NCBI GenBank assembly: GCA_033297075.1
Contig: MU858405.1
Span: forward strand, 1 to 13,020
Direction: 5' to 3'
From: Rhypophila decipiens
Taxonomy: Eukaryota > Ascomycota > Sordariomycetes > Sordariales > Naviculisporaceae
DNA length: 13,020 bases
Translations under genes and position numbers: made by a program
The notes under the pieces: generated by a model
Told to the model about the DNA's origin: nothing
Databases searched by the model: none
The model's input: only the letters and a program-made list of their open reading frames with translations
Shown here: piece by piece, positions 8,001 to 13,020 of the stretch
How the letters are laid out: every line of letters starts with the position of its first letter
How positions within the stretch are numbered: the first letter of the stretch is position 1

Positions 8001-11000
8001 TCGCAACCTTCATCAGAAACTGCCGTGTCCTGTTGCCACGTCCGTCTTTCACGGAGGGCTGTCCTACGCCCTCCGTTTGCTCTTCCCTGTCCGAATCCTG
8101 GCCAAGAACATCCATCAATTCTGCCGCAGCGGCCGCCCGCTTCCAAACCGGATCCTCGGCCTTGGTTGCGTAATTCGTCACGTAGTAGACGATCGCCATG
8201 GTTCTACACTGCGTCGCGATGAACGAGATGTCGTGGTTATGGCGGAGCCCTACCGCGATGGCTTTATTCCATCTGTTGACCATGCTATGGCTACGCCGCA
8301 TCCGCAGCACGCCCTCCTCAGTAAGCGTAGTTTTCTCCGATAGCTTCCATGGCGCCTTGAACCGGCAAAGCTCACCGTTCCTTCTCTTTCCCTGTGGCCC
8401 GATCGCGTACTTTACGCATGTAGGGCTATGGGTATGAATCTGCGTGGAACCGGCGCAGAAATTCGCCTCCTCGTCGAATGCGGCCGCGAACTGCTCACTG
8501 TTCTGCAGTAAGCTCGATATATCTGACGTAACTGATCTCTCCGTCCGCATAGCCACCGACGACTCCTGGTCAAGATCCTATCGATGATCAGCAGAACTCC
8601 TACAAAACTCCCCCTCGGAATGCGAAGACCCTGTCCTTTTTCAATTCCTTTCCTAAGAAAAAGAAATTGCCTACCTCTGTAAATACACTCTCCACATATT
8701 GGATGACCCGCTCCCTATACGAGGCCTGATCCTCTCCGCAGATATCCCCCAGCAACGAACTCAGCTGCATGTTTCCTTGCAGCCAGAGGAGCCCGTGCAC
8801 ATGCAGTGAACCGCGCTCGTTTGTTTCAACCGCTCCGAAATACTGGCTAATTCGCCCAAACACGGAGTCCTCCCCTGTCTTCACGTAGTGCTCAAAGAAC
8901 ATGGAAATCTCCCTGTGAAAGAAAACCGCCGAACTCAGAGGATCCGACACAGCCAGTCGCGTACGCTTGTAGGCTGCGTCCAGGCTGGTCAAAAACGCCT
9001 CCGCCTCTTCCGGATTCCGGCTTCGGTATGCCGCCAGTCTCAATTTCACCGGGTTTGTCAGATCGTTCGGGTTAAGCGTAAACCATATCGCCGGGATTCC
9101 ATGGCGGATGATGAGAGACAGGATTTTTCGCCGCATGCTCAGCCGGCTCTCTCTGGACATTGGCTGACGGAAACCGTAAATAGACAGGCTCATTAGCAGC
9201 TGGTTAACCGCTTCGTTCGTCGACTTTCCGGTCGCCTCGAGCTCGATCTTAGCTGCGTCCAGTTGCTCTGGGCTTAGCGACTGCAATAGCCGCTCAACTT
9301 CAGGGAAGTTCTTCCTCGTCACGCTGAGCATGCTTGCGCGGTGATTCCTCCATCTGACTCCCATATTGAACACGAGAAAGGAAAAAACATGATGTGTTGC
9401 GAAGCGACCACCGTGTCGCTGCAACACCAGGTTCGCCCACTTCTCGAGGCTGATGTTTCGCGATGCAACGAGACCTCGCATTGCACCCTCTCCTTCAGCT
9501 CCCAAGACGCCATCTCCTCTCCTATCCTCGATGCTCTCCTCCACTTGACGCGGACCACCGCCACCCCTTGGAAACAGTGTCGGGAAAGTCTTTGCGAAGA
9601 ACCACGGATCAAACGAGTCAGCAAAATCTTCGCCTCGAGACATGACGATATACGGCTCCGAGCCTTTCTCTGCCTGCCCATCACTCGACCCCACCCAGGC
9701 GGATCCTCCCTTACTATTCCAGAAACCATGATGGCCCAGCGCGTCGCAAACGAAACGCAGCTTCTCCGTGTCTGGAACATTCGGACCCGTGTCAACACCA
9801 AACATGCCAGACGAGCTGATTTCGTGGATTGCAGATGCCGCGACGTCCAATTCGACCTCTTCACTCCCGTCCTCGCTGTCAGGACTACCCCCGTCAACCA
9901 AGGGCTCCTGGACGTCCATGATGCTGCCTCCTTGCTCCAACGATGCAAGGACTTCTCGAATATCTATCGGTTCCGCTTCTTCCAAGCCACGTTCCGTGGG
10001 TGGTACAAGCTGCGCCGTTCTTGTTTTCTCCCATGCTGACGGCTCGTTTCGCTCCAGACGTTCGTAGACTTGATGAGGTACGCCATGCGACGGCGCGTCC
10101 CAACTCTCCATCTCTGCCGTATTGATTTCAATCTTCTCATATAGTGGATTATTCTGCTTGAGCCACAACAACGCCTTCTCAACCACGCGCCGCCGAACGG
10201 ACAAGAGCGCCGAAAGATCACTCGGTCCTGGTTTCTCGGGTCCCTGCCAGGAAACGTGGATTTCTTCCATCACCTTCAAAAGCGGATGTGGGAGCACGTT
10301 TGTCACGAGCTCTTGCACGTTATTTGGGAACACTGTGATATGCCCCTTGACGTGCTTCGGGTACTTCACTCCCTGCCTCCTTGCCTCGGAAGCGTTAAAT
10401 TTGGTGATGAAGCCATAACAAGAATTCAATGCGATCAGTCTTTCCTCGACAACCGTGAGACCCTTGAGCTCGTCCGGAAACATGTGTTCGCACCCTAGAC
10501 GCGTGTGCAACTGGGCCGCGGTCGACAGGACACCTCTGCTGAGACACCTCAGGCATTCTCGACACCCGGGAATAGTCTCTCCTGGTGGGACGCATCTTTG
10601 ACATCCAAGAGGTGACGTGCTGTGCTTTCCTAGAAGCTTCGCTCTCCCCCACTCCCAGCTTACCTCCTCCAACTCGGACTTGGCATACTTGCCGTAACAT
10701 ATCACACAAGTATGAATCGGCAACGTGTTCACATCGTGGAAGGCTTTGTAGAAGTCCCGGGCTGTTACCACCTTTCTCTCTAATGGGATGGGCGTGCACC
10801 AAGTCTGTTCCTGAGAGAGCCATTCTTTCTCGTTAAATTCATCATCTAGGACCCGCAGGACGCTAGAGAGCTCCTCCATCTGCTCTTCCTCGCTCTTGCT
10901 CGCACGATCTGCCCTTCTGGCACGTTTTGGCCCCCGATTGCTGTTCTCGATAGAACTGCGCCTCTTCCTTGTCTCCTGGCGTAGCTGACTCGCCCCGTCG

Positions 11001-11950
11001 ATACCACGTTGGCGTACCTCGCCACAGCTTGCCACAATACCCGATTGTCGCTGCTCTTGTTGCATCGTGATTCCACCATCTGGGGCGCCTTTCAACTCTT
11101 GCCACCTCCTCTGTGCCGTAAGCCTATCATCAGCGGCACTACCCACTCGTTCTAGGTCATTTCCCACGAGGAGTCCGAATTTGTCCAAACTAAAACCGGC
11201 TCGCAAATCTGTATTGCCCAGTTTCATGAGAGCCAGTTCAGCTTCCTCGCCATCCTTTCTCTTAATATATGGCCCTTGGTGATTCCAAGCTCTCAAGTCT
11301 ATCAAATCAGCCATCTCGATAGGGTTAACACCCTTCCTGACGTACCGTCGCCCAACTTGTTGATCTCGCCTGTAAATTAACCTGTTCAGCTTCACCACTG
11401 CCTCATCCCAGTCCCTCACAGCACGAGCGGCGGCACACAGTTTGTTGCAATATTTTTCTCCTCTCTCTGCCCACTGGTAATGTTGCACTTTGTCTCCGCC
11501 CCAGATATGGCTCACTGTCCTCAGAGACACCTGAATTCTAGGTCCATCCCGCAAATCCCGTTCAACAATATCTTCACAGTGGTCTAACATCGCCTGGCTG
11601 TTCTGGCCCGCGATGGTGTCTTCTCTCGATGGAGCAGGTCTCGCCGTCCGAAGTTGTTGCTGGTTAAACCCTCCGTCTGTCCTCGCTTCTCCACACTTCT
11701 CCTGGGACGTATTGACCACGTCCGCTGAAGTGCGCATTCCCAGATTTAATACTGCAACACCATCACCAGACCGTCTTCGAACCTCCCTCCTCTCTGCTCT
11801 GGACCGTTCAGCATCATCCTGGATAGCTTCGAAAATGTCTGCTGAAGTCCGGATCTTTAACCCCCCCCGCACCACGTTCTCCCGATTGCGCACATCGAAG
11901 CTGCGAAATAACTCGCCTAAATTTGGGCGATTTCCGTCGTTTCTATTCAT
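5047..11950 (-). CDS. Helitron replicase-helicase (RepHel), three exons, 2242 residues
   Basis: Exons 11950-8675, 8577-7520 and 7441-5047 join in frame. In order: an Arg-rich N-terminal region; a basic, NLS-like patch (PKRARR, about 341-346); a Cys-rich DUF6570-type region (CVICYGKY at 415-422, then further Cys pairs to about 469, and GHITVFPNNVQELV); a Helitron_like_N region (WANLVLQRHGG, SIYGFRQPMSRESR); Rep motif 1 AIWFTLNPNDLTNP (954-967); the HUH motif GSLHVHGLLWL with His1050 and His1052; and YYVTNYATK with catalytic Tyr1224 and Tyr1228. A Pif1-like SF1 helicase follows: Walker A GGEGGTGKS (1740-1748), DEVSM (1835), GDFRQF (1872), EQVR (1926), TDYKVQGRT (2151) and VQLSRC (2191). Family knowledge: the Rep domain nicks and joins single strands through the tyrosines and the helicase unwinds during rolling-circle transposition. 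No motif is missing. The start ATG at 11950 has A at -3; see the possible extra upstream exon. The stop is TAG at 5047-5049. Confidence 0.93.
7442..7519 (-). other. RepHel intron 2 (78 nt)
   Basis: Donor GTACGT at 7519 and acceptor ATATAG ending at 7442, with a consensus branch site CTGAC about 15 nt upstream of the acceptor. The split codon AG|A gives Arg, and the joined protein reads HYRRAAVQHLAMFVPWE, as expected in Helitron replicases before FVPW. Without splicing, the frame stops at 7462. Confidence 0.9.
8578..8674 (-). other. RepHel intron 1 (97 nt)
   Basis: Donor GTAGGC at 8674 follows a Glu codon (YVESVFTE), and acceptor ATAG ends at 8578 before a codon for Asp (DLDQESS). Both sides are phase 0. 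A branch-like GCTGATC lies about 14 nt before the acceptor. Without splicing, the frame stops at 8600. The intron separates the HUH motif from the catalytic tyrosines. Confidence 0.85.
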
Positions 11951-12167
11951 CTTGTCTTAAATTTGCTGTTCTTCTATCAATTTCTTGACATTTGTTTCGG
12001 TGGTAACGCATACAATAGTTTACCTCCCAACTCATTCTGCTATCTCTATGACATTGCGCCTCCCTTTTCTCCTTCTTTTCCGTAATTCGCCCCTCTAGAT
12101 CCATGGCCTCCTCCCACTCACATGCCGGACAGCCCGAGAACGCATTACCGACCAACCGGCCACTCAT
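11943..12167 (-). other. Overlapping upstream frame, or first exon of RepHel
   Basis: An ATG at 12167 opens a 74-codon frame (MSGRLVGNAFSGCPACEWEE at its start) that ends at 11943, overlapping the RepHel ATG out of frame. It contains a donor GTAAAC at 12023 exactly after a Glu codon. Splicing to the AG at 11951 (73-nt intron, phase 0 on both sides) would join 48 extra residues directly to the RepHel Met. If unspliced and transcribed, it would be an upstream frame that could reduce RepHel translation. No known domain is visible, and the acceptor (ACAAG) is not strong. Confidence 0.35.
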
Positions 12168-12176
12168 AAACTAGTA

Positions 12177-12247
12177 TCCTCCTCCTCTTCCTCCTCCTCT
12201 TCCTCCTCTTCCTCCTCCTCTTCCTCCTCCTCTTCCTCCTCCTTCTC
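12177..12247. repeat. 71-nt polypyrimidine (TCC/TTCC) tract
   Basis: From 12177 to 12247 the plus strand is uninterrupted C and T, built from CCT and CTT triplets with local mirror symmetry. On the RepHel sense strand it is a GGA/GAA polypurine run about 230-300 bp upstream of the ATG. Such tracts can act as promoter elements or form triplexes; no specific function is shown. Confidence 0.9.
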
Positions 12248-12255
12248 GCTCTCTG

Positions 12256-12908
12256 TCCTAAATCACGATTTTCATGCCCAAGCCGGCTACATCGCCAACA
12301 AAAACCTGCTGAAAATGCAGTGGCGGTCTCACTAACCTGCGCATATGCTCTCAATGCGTGCTTATCACTAACGCCACGTATGTATCACGAAAATAGCAAA
12401 CAAAATAGATCCAATCAACGACTGCCACCTTCTATGAAATAACAAACCGTGCATCCATTGTTATGGCGCGTGTCTTATACCAGGATTGCTTGGCAAGCAC
12501 CAACCGGTTCTCTTTTGCATGGCCGTATGGTCGAGTGGTTCCACGTTGCACACGCACCTTCCGTCACCATCTTCTGTTCGTGCATAACTTACACTCGGAA
12601 CACCTGCTCAATTGGAAAACCGAACAACATACAGCACGGCCAGACAACTATCTTGACGCCCACTGATGTGCCTACCCATCCTTTTCGCACACTGTCCCGC
12701 CATCAACTCACCATCGACTCGCCATCACTTGATTTGCCAAACTTTATCCACCGACCCACCTAGCCTCTCCGTCCTATGGGGATTTGGTTCTGATCTATAT
12801 GACGGATACAACTCAATAAACCATCCGCTACCCACCAGCAATTGCTAGACTGAGACAATCGTCCTCTTCCACTTTCCTAGCCCCTAGTCTTACTTAACTC
12901 TCCTCAAC
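12256..12908. other. Gene-free stretch upstream of a partial gene
   Basis: I find no convincing reading frame on either strand. Its left part (to about 12409) may be the 5' end of the Helitron. A perfect pol III A-box-like sequence (TGGTCGAGTGG, 12528-12538) occurs without a cloverleaf. From about 12660 the plus strand becomes C- and T-rich, ending in a pyrimidine-rich segment with CTTACTTAACTCTCCTCAAC just before the ATG at 12909, as in a fungal promoter and leader. Confidence 0.5.
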
Positions 12909-13020
12909 ATGTCTCGAAACCCAACATTCTCCAATACAATCCACTTGCGTGATTTCATTGATACAATTACTGATGATCCAAGCCGAAACACTCCGGGGTG
13001 CGTCGAGATTCAGACAGACA
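12909..13020 (+). CDS. Start of an unrecognised protein-coding gene (runs off the window)
   Basis: The ATG at 12909 has A at -3 (CAACATGTC) after a pyrimidine-rich leader. The frame is open for 37 codons to the window end, starting MSRNPTFSNTIHLRDFIDTI. The fragment has no signal peptide and no domain I recognise; it is polar with several Asp and Thr. The frame may be interrupted by an intron beyond the edge. The call rests on the start context, leader composition and open frame only. Confidence 0.45.
   Translation, partial: MSRNPTFSNTIHLRDFIDTITDDPSRNTPGCVEIQTD

Larger units (their letters stand above)
4435..12409 (-). mobile_element. Helitron rolling-circle transposon (outer limits tentative)
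   Basis: The element is identified by its RepHel gene, whose coding limits are 5047-11950. The 3' limit proposed here is the CTAG on the minus strand at 4438-4435, followed by T, as expected for insertion between A and T. The 5' limit is a guess: a canonical element starts TC after an A. Minus-strand A|TCTATTTTG at 12409 is the outer candidate and A|TCTAGAGGGG at 12099 an inner one. Helitrons make no target-site duplication and usually have no inverted repeats, so ends cannot be proven from one copy. The replicase frame is intact and all catalytic motifs are present, so the copy may be autonomous. There is no sign of heavy C-to-T mutation with stop codons, as repeat-induced point mutation would leave. 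Confidence 0.6.

Noticed and set aside
5047..11950. Three separate helicase/replicase genes or a degraded Helitron with two nonsense breaks
   Set aside because: Both breaks coincide with good splice signals whose phases match exactly and restore conserved motifs on each side.
12145..12354. Arg/Lys-rich small protein on the minus strand
   Set aside because: The basic stretch is only the translation of the polypurine microsatellite; nothing else supports a gene.
12520..12600. Functional tRNA gene
   Set aside because: The D stem has a mismatch, no anticodon stem forms, and there is no proper B box or matching acceptor strand.
1..13020. CRISPR array, rRNA or bacterial operon signals
   Set aside because: No regularly spaced repeats, no rRNA-like sequence, and the gene structure is eukaryotic.

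Overview
The window looks like nuclear DNA of a filamentous ascomycete (Pezizomycotina). The reasons are a HET-domain gene, short introns with fungal-type GT...CTRAC-like...AG signals, pyrimidine- or CA-rich leaders with A at -3 of the start codons, and a Helitron with a RepHel gene of the kind found in fungi. The species cannot be named from the sequence alone.

Host part, left (1-4434). The last 45 or so residues of a sugar-transporter-like MFS protein run in from the left edge (+). A divergent, intronless TATA-box-binding-protein paralogue (363-1025, -) converges on it. About 500 bp of shared upstream DNA separates the TBP-like gene from a divergently transcribed HET-domain gene (1530-3692, +, one intron), which belongs to the family of fungal allorecognition and cell-death proteins. 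Downstream of it, on the minus strand, lies a short coding-like region (3896-4272) whose open frame switches in mid-course. It is either an unresolved small spliced gene or a decayed one.

Mobile part (about 4435 to somewhere after 11950, - strand). A single spliced gene of three exons encodes an apparently complete 2242-residue Helitron replicase-helicase: a Cys-rich DUF6570-type region, a Helitron_like_N/Rep nuclease with HUH motif and two catalytic tyrosines, and a Pif1-like helicase with all expected motifs. The introns explain why the frame breaks at 8600 and 7462. A plausible Helitron 3' end (CTAG followed by T, preceded by a 19-nt hairpin) lies at 4435-4459. The 5' TC end is unresolved; candidates are at 12409 and 12099. 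The 600 bp of 3' non-coding DNA carries an 83-bp tandem duplication, a 23-bp-period repeat, a C12 run and a G-quadruplex-like tract. A 71-nt polypyrimidine tract (+ strand) lies upstream of the RepHel gene.

Host part, right (about 12410-13020). No gene can be supported until a start codon at 12909, from which an unrecognised reading frame runs off the window. The main points of interest are the divergent TBP paralogue paired head-to-head with a HET gene, and an intact-looking, potentially autonomous Helitron sitting next to that pair.
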